Source: Tabrizicola sp.
GTDB lineage: Bacteria; Pseudomonadota; Alphaproteobacteria; Rhodobacterales; Rhodobacteraceae
Assembly (NCBI RefSeq): GCF_022842145.1
Contig: NZ_JALHQD010000001.1
Span: 626,127-690,126 of the forward strand
Reading direction: 5' to 3'
DNA: 64,000 nucleotides
The notes beneath the pieces are model-generated. The model was not told the DNA's origin and did not search any database. It saw only the letters and a list, made by a program, of their open reading frames with translations. Within the stretch, counting starts at the first letter, position 1. Every line of letters begins with the position of its first letter. The position numbers and the translations under genes were made by a program. Positions 52,357 to 60,814 of the stretch are shown one piece after another.

Positions 52357-53310
52357 ATGCCGCTGACCCGCAAACCCCGCATCGCCATCATGGGCGAATT
52401 CAGCTCGGGAAAGAGCACGCTTTGCAACGTGCTGATGGGGGCGAAGCCGCTTCTGGAGAAGGTGACGGCCACGCAGCTGCCGCCGGTCTGGCTGTCCTAT
52501 GGCCCGGACGATGCCTATACCATGGGCCTGGATGGCCATGCCTACGACCTTGACCTCGCCGAACTTGAGCAGGTCAGCCTGGAGACGACGGAACACATCC
52601 GCATCTTCATGAAAAGCGACATCCTGCGGTACTGCGACCTGATCGACATGCCGGGGATCTCGGACCCGTCGATGTCCTCGGAAGTCTGGGAGCGGATGGC
52701 CTACCTGGCCGATGCAGTCCTGTGGTGCACCCATGCGACCCAAGCCTGGCGCCAGTCGGAATCGGGCGTCTGGTCGACCTTCCCCAAGGAAATGCGTCAG
52801 AACAGCCTGCTTCTGGTGACCCGCTTCGACAAGATTCTCGGGGAAAGCGACAAGGCCAAGGTTCTGAAGCGCGTCAAGCAGGAGACCGAGGAGCTGTTCT
52901 CCGAAGTCTATCCCGTCTCGCTGTTGCAAGCGATGCGGGCCGGTGACGACGAAGAGAAATGGCTGGAAAGCGGCGTCGAGACGTTCAGCACGGCGCTGTT
53001 CGAGATCATCCACCGCATCATCGACAACGGTCACCCCGAACCCGGCGACGAGGGCAAGGCGATGATCCGCCCCGATCCGGCGGACGAAACCGAAGTCGGC
53101 CAAAGCCTCATCGCCCTGACGTTCGAGCGTCTGATGGCGATCCGCAACACGCCGGTGGTGAAGGTTCTGCCGCGTCGCGTGGCGGCGGGCGAGCGTCTGC
53201 TGCGCACCGAACGTCCAACCGATGAAAGTGGACCGACGCAGGTATCCTTCTCGGACCAGATCATGGGGGTGCCCGATGCCCCTCAAATGAGCCGGCTGAA
53301 GGGCCTTTAA
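52357..53310 (+). CDS. Dynamin-family small GTPase (cluster gene 5)
   Basis: A 317-residue GTPase with intact G1 GEFSSGKST (13-21), G2 threonine in ATQLPPV, G3 DMPG (97-100) and G4 TRFD (155-158). The GEFSSGKST and ATQLPP wording is dynamin-like. The protein ends soon after the G domain, about residue 230 onward being short and low complexity, so it lacks a stalk. It may regulate or co-assemble with the long dynamin-like protein encoded 31 bp upstream. AAGGACC precedes the ATG. Confidence 0.87.
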   Translation: MPLTRKPRIAIMGEFSSGKSTLCNVLMGAKPLLEKVTATQLPPVWLSYGPDDAYTMGLDGHAYDLDLAELEQVSLETTEHIRIFMKSDILRYCDLIDMPGISDPSMSSEVWERMAYLADAVLWCTHATQAWRQSESGVWSTFPKEMRQNSLLLVTRFDKILGESDKAKVLKRVKQETEELFSEVYPVSLLQAMRAGDDEEKWLESGVETFSTALFEIIHRIIDNGHPEPGDEGKAMIRPDPADETEVGQSLIALTFERLMAIRNTPVVKVLPRRVAAGERLLRTERPTDESGPTQVSFSDQIMGVPDAPQMSRLKGL

Positions 53311-53328
53311 GCTGGAGAGGATGCTTCC

Positions 53329-53700
53329 TTGGGCGTGAACGAAAGCCTTGGCGCGGTGGTGAAGGCATTTCCACAGGCCCACCTGGTGGCATTTGCCGAT
53401 CTGTCGTCGCGGATGATCCTGTCCAGCACCGGCCCCTTGTCCACGACGCAGGAATACCTGGACCGGCTGTGCGACCAGGCACGTACCAGTTTCGACGATC
53501 CGCTGTTTTCGCTGTCGGTCGAAGCTTTCGGCGAACCGAATGCCGCGGTGGTCATGGGACCCGATACCGTCCGCATCTTCCTGCGTTCGGACGTCGAGCC
53601 GGCCGATGCGCTGTGCTGCATCTGCGACCACGGCATTGACCTTCCCGCGTTTGTAGCCAAAATCCGCGGGACGCTTGAAAGCATCACTCATGCTGGGTGA
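53329..53700 (+). CDS. Possible roadblock/LC7-like protein (cluster gene 6)
   Basis: A 123-residue protein from a TTG start at 53329 with GGAGAGG at about 9 bases. The pattern of strand-helix segments (AHLVAFADLSSRMILSS, PNAAVVMGPDTVRIFLRS, then a C-terminal helix) resembles roadblock/LC7 or MglB proteins, which regulate small GTPases. The match is weak, so this is an inference supported mainly by its place beside GTPase genes. It starts 18 bp after the preceding gene. Confidence 0.6.
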   Translation: MGVNESLGAVVKAFPQAHLVAFADLSSRMILSSTGPLSTTQEYLDRLCDQARTSFDDPLFSLSVEAFGEPNAAVVMGPDTVRIFLRSDVEPADALCCICDHGIDLPAFVAKIRGTLESITHAG

Positions 53701-53718
53701 CGAGGGCCGGACAAACCG

Positions 53719-54573
53719 TTGAACAGGGGTACGCTTCCCATTCTTGCGCGTCTGCAAAGCCTGCAGACGTCCGGTCGCTTCGTTGCGGGCGGGACGAGGG
53801 TGCTTGCCGAAGCGACGGACCGCAATCCGGTTGCGCAGATTCTGCGCGCGGCGAATGAGACGATGCTTCCCCGGTCGCTGCGCTTCTTCTCGGAGTCCGG
53901 ACCCAGCCTGACGCTGGACGTCGCAGGCCGCAGGATCCTGCGGGTGACCGATGCCCAGGGGCTCCCCTCGGCCCAGGACTGCCTTGGCGTCGGCGCCCTG
54001 GAGGACGAGCATAAGGATGCGCTGATCAAGCTTCTTCAGGGGGTCGCCGTCCAGCGTCACGAACTCCACGTCGCCACCGGTCCCATCGGTCGCGGCGGTG
54101 AGGCGGTCAGCGTCGGCCTTCCGGTCGCGCTGCTGGCGGATCTGCTTCTGGTCGAGCTGAACCCCATCGGCCCCGACGAAGAGCCTGCGGCCCTTGCAGA
54201 AGCACCGACCGAACCGCAGGTCGAGGAGGCCGACGTTTCGGGGTCCGGCTTCCAGGGTTTCGCGGCCGCCATGGGTCCGTCCCTGATCGCCTGGCTGATC
54301 GACGGCGGGGCCGAGGATGGCCGGTCCGATGGGCCGGACGAGATGGTATCCCACCTGCAGGGCTTCCTCGCCGACGAGCGCGACTCGCTGGAGCGGCAGT
54401 TCGACCTTCTGTCCGCCCTGCCCGGCGATCCGATCTGCATGATCCTGGGCGCAACCCTGGTCGAGGGCCACAGCATAATCGGCGCGCGCCTGGGCCCGGC
54501 GGTCCTCCTGGGTGTGGTCGAGGGCGACGCCACCACCGCCGTTCTGGGCGCGTGGCGGGCGGCGCTGCGCTAG
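53719..54573 (+). CDS. Unrecognised protein at the end of the GTPase cluster (gene 7)
   Basis: A 284-residue protein read from a TTG at 53719, 18 bp after the previous stop. It has no signal peptide or obvious membrane span. The N-terminal half is mixed alpha/beta; a Pro/Glu-rich linker lies at about residues 150-175; and a C-terminal region follows with GFQGFAAAMGPSLIAWLIDGG and a DSLERQFDLLSALPGDP segment. I cannot assign a family. Tight spacing shows it belongs to the FHA-PP2C-dynamin operon. Confidence 0.65.
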   Translation: MNRGTLPILARLQSLQTSGRFVAGGTRVLAEATDRNPVAQILRAANETMLPRSLRFFSESGPSLTLDVAGRRILRVTDAQGLPSAQDCLGVGALEDEHKDALIKLLQGVAVQRHELHVATGPIGRGGEAVSVGLPVALLADLLLVELNPIGPDEEPAALAEAPTEPQVEEADVSGSGFQGFAAAMGPSLIAWLIDGGAEDGRSDGPDEMVSHLQGFLADERDSLERQFDLLSALPGDPICMILGATLVEGHSIIGARLGPAVLLGVVEGDATTAVLGAWRAALR

Positions 54574-54627
54574 GGCGAGCGCCGACGACCGGGGCAGGAT
54601 TGTGAAACTTCCCTAAAACGCAATGGG

Positions 54628-54642
54628 TTAAGCGGGTGTAAA
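54628..54642 (+). promoter_or_regulatory. CtrA-like site before motB
   Basis: TTAA-N7-TAAA occurs about 50-64 bp before motB, close to the alphaproteobacterial CtrA motif TTAA-N7-TTAA. CtrA controls flagellar genes in this order. The second half-site is imperfect, so this is only a candidate. Confidence 0.35.
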
Positions 54643-54691
54643 GCCTGTTGCTGCTATTGCTGATCCTGGGTGTAAGACTTGGGTGATGTGG

Positions 54692-55537
54692 ATGGCTGCG
54701 CAAGGGAATGCGGCGCCGGTCATCATCAAACGGAAGAAAGTAGTCAGTGGCGGGGGCCACCACGGCGGGGCATGGAAAGTGGCCTACGCAGACTTCGTGA
54801 CCGCCATGATGGCGTTCTTCCTTTTGATGTGGCTGCTGAACGCGACGACGGAAAAGCAACGCAAAGGGATTTCGGATTACTTCAATCCGACGATCCCGGT
54901 GAACCGAATCTCGGGCGGGGGCGACGGCGCTTTCGGCGGCAACAGCGTCTTTGCCGAAGAGACGATGGCCCATACCGGAACCGGCGCGATGGATCGCAAG
55001 ACCGCCGCCAGTTCCGCGGATGAAGCCGGTGACGATGCCGGCAAGGGCGCGGCCGGCGAAGGCAAGGCCCAGTCCGAGCTTGAGGATGTCGAAAAGGCGC
55101 TTCTGGCCCGTGGCGGTGAAAGCAACACGATGGAGCGGTTGATGCGCCACGTGGTGACCCGGATCACCGACGAGGGTCTGGTGATCGAAATCTTCGATCT
55201 TCCGGGCGCACCGCTTTTCGACGTCGACACGGCCCAGCCGACGACAGTCGCCTTGGCCCTGTCCGATCTTCTGGCCGAGATCCTGAACCTGACCACGAAC
55301 GAGCTTGCCGTTGCGGGTCATCTGCGCGCCCATCCGGTGACGCTGATCGACAATCCGGTCTGGACCCTCTCAGCCTTGCGCGCCCAGCGCACCCGGGAAA
55401 TGCTGGAGGAGGCGGGGATCGACGCCGCCCGGATGCAGCGCGTCTCGGGCTATGCCGACCGCAAACCCGCCGTCGCCGACCCGGCAGCCGAACGCAACAA
55501 CCGGATCGAGGTCATCCTTTTGCGGCGCGACCGATAA
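54692..55537 (+). CDS. motB: Flagellar motor stator protein MotB
   Basis: A 281-residue stator subunit that couples ion flow to flagellar rotation and anchors to peptidoglycan. KVAYADFVTAMMAFFLLMWLLN forms the single span (about 29-50), with the ion-binding Asp34. The OmpA-like C-terminal domain (about 165-281) contains the ALRAQRTREMLEEAGID and ERNNRIEVIL segments. Start codons at 54683 (GTG), 54686 and 54692 are possible; 54692 gives the family-like N-terminus MAAQGNAAPVIIKRKK. motA is not in the window. Confidence 0.9.
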   Translation: MAAQGNAAPVIIKRKKVVSGGGHHGGAWKVAYADFVTAMMAFFLLMWLLNATTEKQRKGISDYFNPTIPVNRISGGGDGAFGGNSVFAEETMAHTGTGAMDRKTAASSADEAGDDAGKGAAGEGKAQSELEDVEKALLARGGESNTMERLMRHVVTRITDEGLVIEIFDLPGAPLFDVDTAQPTTVALALSDLLAEILNLTTNELAVAGHLRAHPVTLIDNPVWTLSALRAQRTREMLEEAGIDAARMQRVSGYADRKPAVADPAAERNNRIEVILLRRDR

Positions 55538-55629
55538 TCCTTCGACTTTTATCCATTAGGGCCATGTTAAGACGCGGTGCTGCAGGGTCGATCCACCAGA
55601 AGGTCGAAGCTGCAGAAAGGCGCTTTCCC

Positions 55630-56937
55630 ATGACGATATCCTCCTCGCTTAGCGCGGGTGTGGCCGGGCTGAACGCGAATGCCACGCGATTGGCCTCGAT
55701 CTCCGACAACATCGCGAATTCCAGCACGTTCGGCTACAAGCGTGCCTCCACGGATTTCACCAGCATGGTTATCACCGGGTCGCGGGGGTCTGGCACCTAT
55801 TCCGCCGGCGGGGTCCGGGCTTCGACCATCCGGCTGATTGATGAACGCGGTGATCTTGTCGGAACCGGCAATCCGCTTGACCTGGCCATCGCCGGCCGCG
55901 GTATGCTGCCGGTGATCAACGAGGTGTCGCTGGGCAATGCCCTGTCCGACACGCCGCTTCTGATGACGCGCACCGGCAGCTTCCGCACCGATGCCGATGG
56001 CGTGCTGAAAACCGATTCGGGGCTGGTGCTGCTGGGCTGGCCCGCCAATGCCGACGGAACCATTCCGTCCAACCCGCGCGACACGCTTTCCGGTCTGGTG
56101 CCCATCGTGATCAACACCAACCAGACCGCGGGCGACCCCACCACCATGATGAACCTCGGGGTCAACCTGCCCGCCACCTATACCGAGGCGGGATCGACCG
56201 CCGTTCCCCCGCCCCTTTCGGTCGAGTATTTCGGCAACCTTGGCACGTCGGAATCGCTGGAGGTCACCTTCATCCCGACCGTCCCGGCCACGGGCGCGTC
56301 GAACCAGTGGACCATGCAGATCCGCGACAGTGCGGGCGGCGGCAACCTGATCGGCGAATACAACCTGACCTTCGACGACAGCCGCGGTGCGGGCGGAACG
56401 CTGGCCTCGGTCACGGTAGTTTCCGGCGGGGCCTACAACCCCCTCGACGGCACCTTGGCGCTGACCGTGGACGGCGGGCCGCTGACCGTGGGCATCGGTC
56501 GTGCCGGGGACCCGAACGGGTTGACCCAGCTTTCGGACAACTTCGCGCCGGTTTCGATCACCAAGAACGGCTCGCCGGTTGGCAACCTGACCACGGTCGA
56601 GGTCGACGAAAAGGGCTATGTGAACGCCACCTATGACACCGGCTTTACCCGGCGGCTGTTCCAGATCCCGCTTGTTGACGTTCCAAACCCCAACGGCCTG
56701 CTGTCGCTGTCGAACCAGACCTACCAGGTCTCGCCCGACTCCGGCTCGTTCTTCCTGTGGGATGCGGGGTCCGGGCCGACGGGGTCGATCCAGGGCTACT
56801 CCCGCGAAGGCTCCAAGACCGACGTTGCAGCCGAACTCACCAGCCTGATCCAGACCCAGCGGGCCTATTCGTCCAATGCCAAGGTGATCCAGACGGTGGA
56901 CGAGATGCTGCAGGAAACCACCAACATCAAGCGCTGA
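55630..56937 (+). CDS. flgE: Flagellar hook protein FlgE
   Basis: Structural protein of the flagellar hook, 435 residues. The N-terminal D0/D1 signature SSLSAGVAGLNANATRLASISDNIANSSTFGYKR and the C-terminal DVAAELTSLIQTQRAYSSNAKVIQTVDEMLQ pair are typical of hook and rod axial proteins. The length and the middle domain with VDEKGYVNATYDTG support FlgE. The start at 55630 follows GAAAGG; an upstream in-frame start is rejected. Confidence 0.93.
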   Translation: MTISSSLSAGVAGLNANATRLASISDNIANSSTFGYKRASTDFTSMVITGSRGSGTYSAGGVRASTIRLIDERGDLVGTGNPLDLAIAGRGMLPVINEVSLGNALSDTPLLMTRTGSFRTDADGVLKTDSGLVLLGWPANADGTIPSNPRDTLSGLVPIVINTNQTAGDPTTMMNLGVNLPATYTEAGSTAVPPPLSVEYFGNLGTSESLEVTFIPTVPATGASNQWTMQIRDSAGGGNLIGEYNLTFDDSRGAGGTLASVTVVSGGAYNPLDGTLALTVDGGPLTVGIGRAGDPNGLTQLSDNFAPVSITKNGSPVGNLTTVEVDEKGYVNATYDTGFTRRLFQIPLVDVPNPNGLLSLSNQTYQVSPDSGSFFLWDAGSGPTGSIQGYSREGSKTDVAAELTSLIQTQRAYSSNAKVIQTVDEMLQETTNIKR

Positions 56938-56943
56938 TAGAGG

Positions 56944-58401
56944 ATGAGCGTCACCTCCGCCCTTGCTGGTGCCCTGTCGGGGCTGTCGGCCACCTCGCGC
57001 CAGGCCGAGATCCTGTCGTCGAACGTGGCCAATGCCACGACGCCAGGCTACGTCCGTCGCCAGGTGGGCCTGGGGGCGGCGGTCCTTGCCGGTCACGGGC
57101 AGGGCGTTCAGGTCCTGGGCATCAGCCGCGACGTGGACCGGCAGCTTCTGGGCGAACGGCGGCTGGCGCAGGCCGGGACCGGCGACCGGGATGTCCGGGC
57201 CCAGTTCATGAAGCGGGTGGAGCAGACGCTGGGCACCGCGGACAATCCGGCGTCCCTGGCCGCACGGCTTGCCGCCTTCGACCAGGCCCTTGTCGAGGCG
57301 GCGGGGCGACCCGAGTCGCAGGCCCGGTTGAACGGCATCGCCACGACCGCCAAGGCACTGATGGCGGGACTTGCGACAGCCTCGACCGACATCCAGCAGG
57401 CCCGGGCCAGGGCCGACCGCCGCATCGGCGAGGAGGTGGGCAAGCTGAACTCCACGCTGCAGCAACTGCACGAGCTGAACGTGAACCTGCGCTCCTTCAC
57501 CGGCGCCGGGCGGGATGTCTCGGCGCTCTTGGACGAACGGCAACGGCTTGTCGACCAGATCTCGGCCATCGTCCCGGTGCGCGAGGTGCCGCGCGACCTG
57601 AACCAGATCGCATTGTTCACCACCGGCGGGGCACCCTTGCTGGAAGGCTCGGCGGCGGTGATCGGGTTCACCCCTGTCCACACCATCACGCCAGAGATGA
57701 CGCAGGCGCTTGGCGGGCTGTCGGGGATCACCATCAACGGGCGGCCGTATGACACCGCGGGCGCGTCCAGCCCGATCCTTGGCGGCACGCTTGGCGCGCT
57801 GTTTGCGGTCCGGGACGACCTTGCGGTGGCCGCACAGGGCAAGCTGGACGCAGCCGCCCGCGACCTGGTGGAGCGCTTCGGCGGTCTAGACCCGACCCTT
57901 GCCCCCGGTGCGGCGGGACTGTTCACCGACCGGGGTGCCGCCTTCGACCCCTTGAACGAAGTCGGTCTGGCCGGCCGCCTGGCCCTGAACCCGGCCGCCG
58001 ATCCCGCCCAGGGCGGCGCGCTTTTCCGCCTGCGCGACGGACTTGGCGCCACGACCGAAGGCCCGCCCGGGAACGGCGCACTGCTTGGGGCCCTTCACGC
58101 CGCACTGACCGGCGCGCGGCCCTTGTCCTCGGCTGGCTTCACTGCCGGCAACCGCAGTTTTGCGGTCCTGACCGCCGATATCCTGTCCGACGCTTCCGCA
58201 CTGCGGCTGTCGGCCCAGTCCGAGCAAAGCTTCTCGACCGCCCGTCTGACAGCGCTGACCGATCTTGAGGCGCAGAACGGCATCGATACCGACCAGGAGA
58301 TGCAGGAGCTTCTGGTGATCGAACGGAATTATGCCGCCAACGCCAAGGTGATCCAGGCGGTGGCCGACATGATCGACACTCTCATAAGGCTGGACGGATG
58401 A
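56944..58401 (+). CDS. flgK: Flagellar hook-associated protein FlgK
   Basis: Hook-filament junction protein (HAP1) of 485 residues. N-terminal LSATSRQAEILSSNVANATTPGYVRRQ and the C-terminal DQEMQELLVIERNYAANAKVIQAVADMIDTLI are diagnostic. It begins 7 bases after flgE and overlaps flgL by four bases (ATGA). Confidence 0.95.
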   Translation: MSVTSALAGALSGLSATSRQAEILSSNVANATTPGYVRRQVGLGAAVLAGHGQGVQVLGISRDVDRQLLGERRLAQAGTGDRDVRAQFMKRVEQTLGTADNPASLAARLAAFDQALVEAAGRPESQARLNGIATTAKALMAGLATASTDIQQARARADRRIGEEVGKLNSTLQQLHELNVNLRSFTGAGRDVSALLDERQRLVDQISAIVPVREVPRDLNQIALFTTGGAPLLEGSAAVIGFTPVHTITPEMTQALGGLSGITINGRPYDTAGASSPILGGTLGALFAVRDDLAVAAQGKLDAAARDLVERFGGLDPTLAPGAAGLFTDRGAAFDPLNEVGLAGRLALNPAADPAQGGALFRLRDGLGATTEGPPGNGALLGALHAALTGARPLSSAGFTAGNRSFAVLTADILSDASALRLSAQSEQSFSTARLTALTDLEAQNGIDTDQEMQELLVIERNYAANAKVIQAVADMIDTLIRLDG

Positions 58402-59399
58402 CGCGGATCTCGGTGGGCGATGCAAGTCTGACGAACGTCCTGGCGCGACAGGGGGCCGAGCTGCGGGGCCAGGTGCAGCGCGCCTCGCAAGAGATCGCAA
58501 CGGGCAGGCACTCCGACATCGGGCAGGTGATGCGCGGCGACGTGGCACCGCTGCTGGCCGTCGATGCAAGCCTGGCGCGGCTTGCGGCATACAGGACCAA
58601 CACGACGGACGCCGCCTTCCAGACCGCAGCCCAGCAGTCCGCCGTCGCGGGCCTGTCCCAGCTTGCCGCCGGAATCACCGTGACCCTGATGGGCGCGCGC
58701 GATTTCCCGACGCCGGCCCAGATCAGTGCCACCGCCGCGGATGCGCGTGGCCGGCTGGCCTCGGCCGTGGGGTTCATCAACATGCAAGCCTCTGGCCGCG
58801 CGGTGTTTTCCGGGGTGGCGACCGATACGGCTCCGCTGGGACGTGTCGAGGACATGCTGGCCGCACTGCAGACCGCCGCCGCCACCTCCACCACGGCGGG
58901 GCAGGTCGAAGCGGCGGTGAACGGCTGGTTTGCGGACCCCTTGGGATTCGGCACCTTCTACCAGGGCGGCGCGCCGATTTCGGCGGCCCCCATCGCGCCA
59001 GAAGAAGCCGCGGACCTGTCGACCACGGCGATGGACCCGGCGATCAGGGATACGCTGGCCGGCTTTGCGATGGCCGCACTGATCGACCTTGGCCTACTTG
59101 CGGGCAACACCGAAGAGCGTGGACGTCTGGCCCAGATCGCCGGCCAGACCCTGCACCAGACCGAAGACGCCCGGATCACGCTTGCAGCCCGGATCGGGAC
59201 GGTCGAGGGCCAGATCGAATCCGCCCGCACGCGCAATGCGGCCGAGGCAACCTCGCTTGGTATCCTGCGGTCCGACATCGGCTCGGTCGATTCCTATGAG
59301 GCGGCGACGCGGCTGGAGAACGTCCGGGCGCAACTCGAATCCCTCTACCTCGTCACCGCCCGCGTCTCGCGGCTAAGCCTAACGGAGTTCATGCGATGA
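58398..59399 (+). CDS. flgL: Flagellar hook-associated protein FlgL
   Basis: Second junction protein (HAP3), 333 residues, related to flagellin at its N-terminal helices (RQGAELRGQVQRASQEIATGRHSDIGQ) and C-terminal helices (SYEAATRLENVRAQLESLYLVTARVSRLSLTEFM). It is translationally coupled to flgK upstream and flgI downstream (ATGA at both ends). Confidence 0.93.
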   Translation: MTRISVGDASLTNVLARQGAELRGQVQRASQEIATGRHSDIGQVMRGDVAPLLAVDASLARLAAYRTNTTDAAFQTAAQQSAVAGLSQLAAGITVTLMGARDFPTPAQISATAADARGRLASAVGFINMQASGRAVFSGVATDTAPLGRVEDMLAALQTAAATSTTAGQVEAAVNGWFADPLGFGTFYQGGAPISAAPIAPEEAADLSTTAMDPAIRDTLAGFAMAALIDLGLLAGNTEERGRLAQIAGQTLHQTEDARITLAARIGTVEGQIESARTRNAAEATSLGILRSDIGSVDSYEAATRLENVRAQLESLYLVTARVSRLSLTEFMR

Positions 59400-60487
59400 T
59401 CCGCTGCCTTCTGGCGCTGTTCCTGACGGCAACTGCCGCCTTCGCCGAGCCGATCCGGATCAAGGACCTGGTCGAGTTCGACGGCGTGCGGGGCAACGAT
59501 CTGGTGGGTTACGGCCTGGTCGTCGGGTTGAACGGCACCGGCGACGGGTTGCGGAATGCGCCGTTCACCGAAGAGATCATGGCCAACCTCTTGGAACGGC
59601 TGGGGGCTAATGTCACGGGCGAGGAGTTCCGGCCGAAGAACGTGGCGGCGGTCTTCGTGACGGCACAACTCCCGCCCTTTGCGCGGGCAGGGGGACGGAT
59701 CGACGTGACGGTCTCGGCGATCGGGGACGCGAAAAGCCTGCTCGGCGGGACGCTGGTGATGACGCCGCTGAACGGGGCCGACGGGCAGATCTACGCGGTG
59801 GCGCAGGGGACGATCATCGCGGGCGGCATCGTGGCCGAGGGCGATGCAGCGCGGGTGACGCAGGGCGTGCCCACGGCGGGGGTGATCCCAAGTGGCGCGC
59901 GGGTGGAGCGGGAGGTGGAGTTCGATTTCGCTGGGCTGTCCTCGCTGCGGCTGGCGTTGAAATCGGCTGACTTCACCACGGCCGCCCGGATCGAGCAGGC
60001 GGTCAACGCGGAATTCGGAGGTCGCGTTGCCGAGATGACGGACGCCGGGACGGTGGCGGTCGACATCGCGGCGACAGGGATGCGGTCTCCGGCGCATGTG
60101 CTGGCGCGGTTGGAGGGTATCATGGTCCAGCCCGAGACGCGGGCGCGGGTGGTGGTGGACCAGCGGTCGGGGACGATCGTGATGGGGGCCGACGTGCGGA
60201 TCAGCCGGGTAGCGGTGGCTCAGGGCAACCTGACGCTGCGGGTCGAGGAAAGCCCGCTCGTATCCCAGCCGAACCCCTTCGCCGAGGGTGAGACGGTGGT
60301 GGTGCCGCGGTCGAACGCCGAGATCGCGAAGGACGGGACGGGGCTGGCCGAGGTGCGGGGCGGGACCGATCTGGCCGAGGTCGTGGCCGGGCTGAACGCG
60401 CTGGGGGTGGCCCCGCATGACATGATCGACATCCTGAAAAGCATCAATGCGGCCGGGGCGCTGCACGCGGAGTTCGTCGTGAACTGA
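59396..60487 (+). CDS. flgI: Flagellar P-ring protein FlgI
   Basis: Periplasmic ring protein of the flagellar basal body, 363 residues. It has a Sec signal peptide (MIRCLLALFLTATAAFA) followed by EPIRIKDLVEFDGVRGNDLVGYGLVVGLNGTGDG. The C-terminal GTDLAEVVAGLNALGVAPHDMIDILKSINAAGALHAEFVV is characteristic. It ends the visible flagellar block. Confidence 0.96.
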   Translation: MIRCLLALFLTATAAFAEPIRIKDLVEFDGVRGNDLVGYGLVVGLNGTGDGLRNAPFTEEIMANLLERLGANVTGEEFRPKNVAAVFVTAQLPPFARAGGRIDVTVSAIGDAKSLLGGTLVMTPLNGADGQIYAVAQGTIIAGGIVAEGDAARVTQGVPTAGVIPSGARVEREVEFDFAGLSSLRLALKSADFTTAARIEQAVNAEFGGRVAEMTDAGTVAVDIAATGMRSPAHVLARLEGIMVQPETRARVVVDQRSGTIVMGADVRISRVAVAQGNLTLRVEESPLVSQPNPFAEGETVVVPRSNAEIAKDGTGLAEVRGGTDLAEVVAGLNALGVAPHDMIDILKSINAAGALHAEFVVN

Positions 60488-60752
60488 CCGGGTGTCCTGC
60501 GCGGACCGAATCTGCATCCTCTCCAGATCAACGGGTTGCTGGTGGGCGTGCATGGTCGCCTGACCGTGATGCCGCTTGTCCCTCGCCGAACCTTCTTTTT
60601 GGCGAAGAGAGGGCCGCCGCGTCTTCCGGTCCCGGCTCGGGGGACGGACGACGTTCGAATTACCGCGGCTTTGGGGTCCGCAAGGGCATCCCCGGATAGG
60701 CCTGTGTACCGTGCATCGCCCAGCGGGCCGGTGCAAGCCAGGCGGGCCGCAG
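60488..60752. other. Gene-free stretch between flgI and the rnd promoter
   Basis: No convincing gene is seen between the flgI stop and the RNase D gene at 60815 (327 bp in all). Open frames on both strands here lack ribosome sites and family patterns. One loose inverted repeat, TCGCC with GGCGA around a T-rich centre, lies near 60580-60605. The last part holds a promoter candidate listed separately. Confidence 0.5.
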
Positions 60753-60781
60753 TTGACCCTTGGCGGCCGCAAGCGTAATCG
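60753..60781 (+). promoter_or_regulatory. Candidate promoter of the rnd-kdsD-lpt operon
   Basis: TTGACC (60753-60758), a 17-bp spacer and TAATCG (60776-60781) form a moderate sigma-70-type promoter, 34 bp before the rnd start codon. Confidence 0.4.
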
Positions 60782-60814
60782 GAAAACCAGCACCCCAGAA
60801 CAAAGAGCATCCCC

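Noticed and set aside
50151-54471. Two long minus-strand open frames opposite the dynamin-like genes
   Set aside because: The plus-strand proteins have intact G motifs; the minus frames show only compositional bias.
60536-60778. 80-codon plus-strand frame between flgI and rnd
   Set aside because: It has no ribosome site and a composition like random high-GC sequence; it overlaps the candidate promoter.
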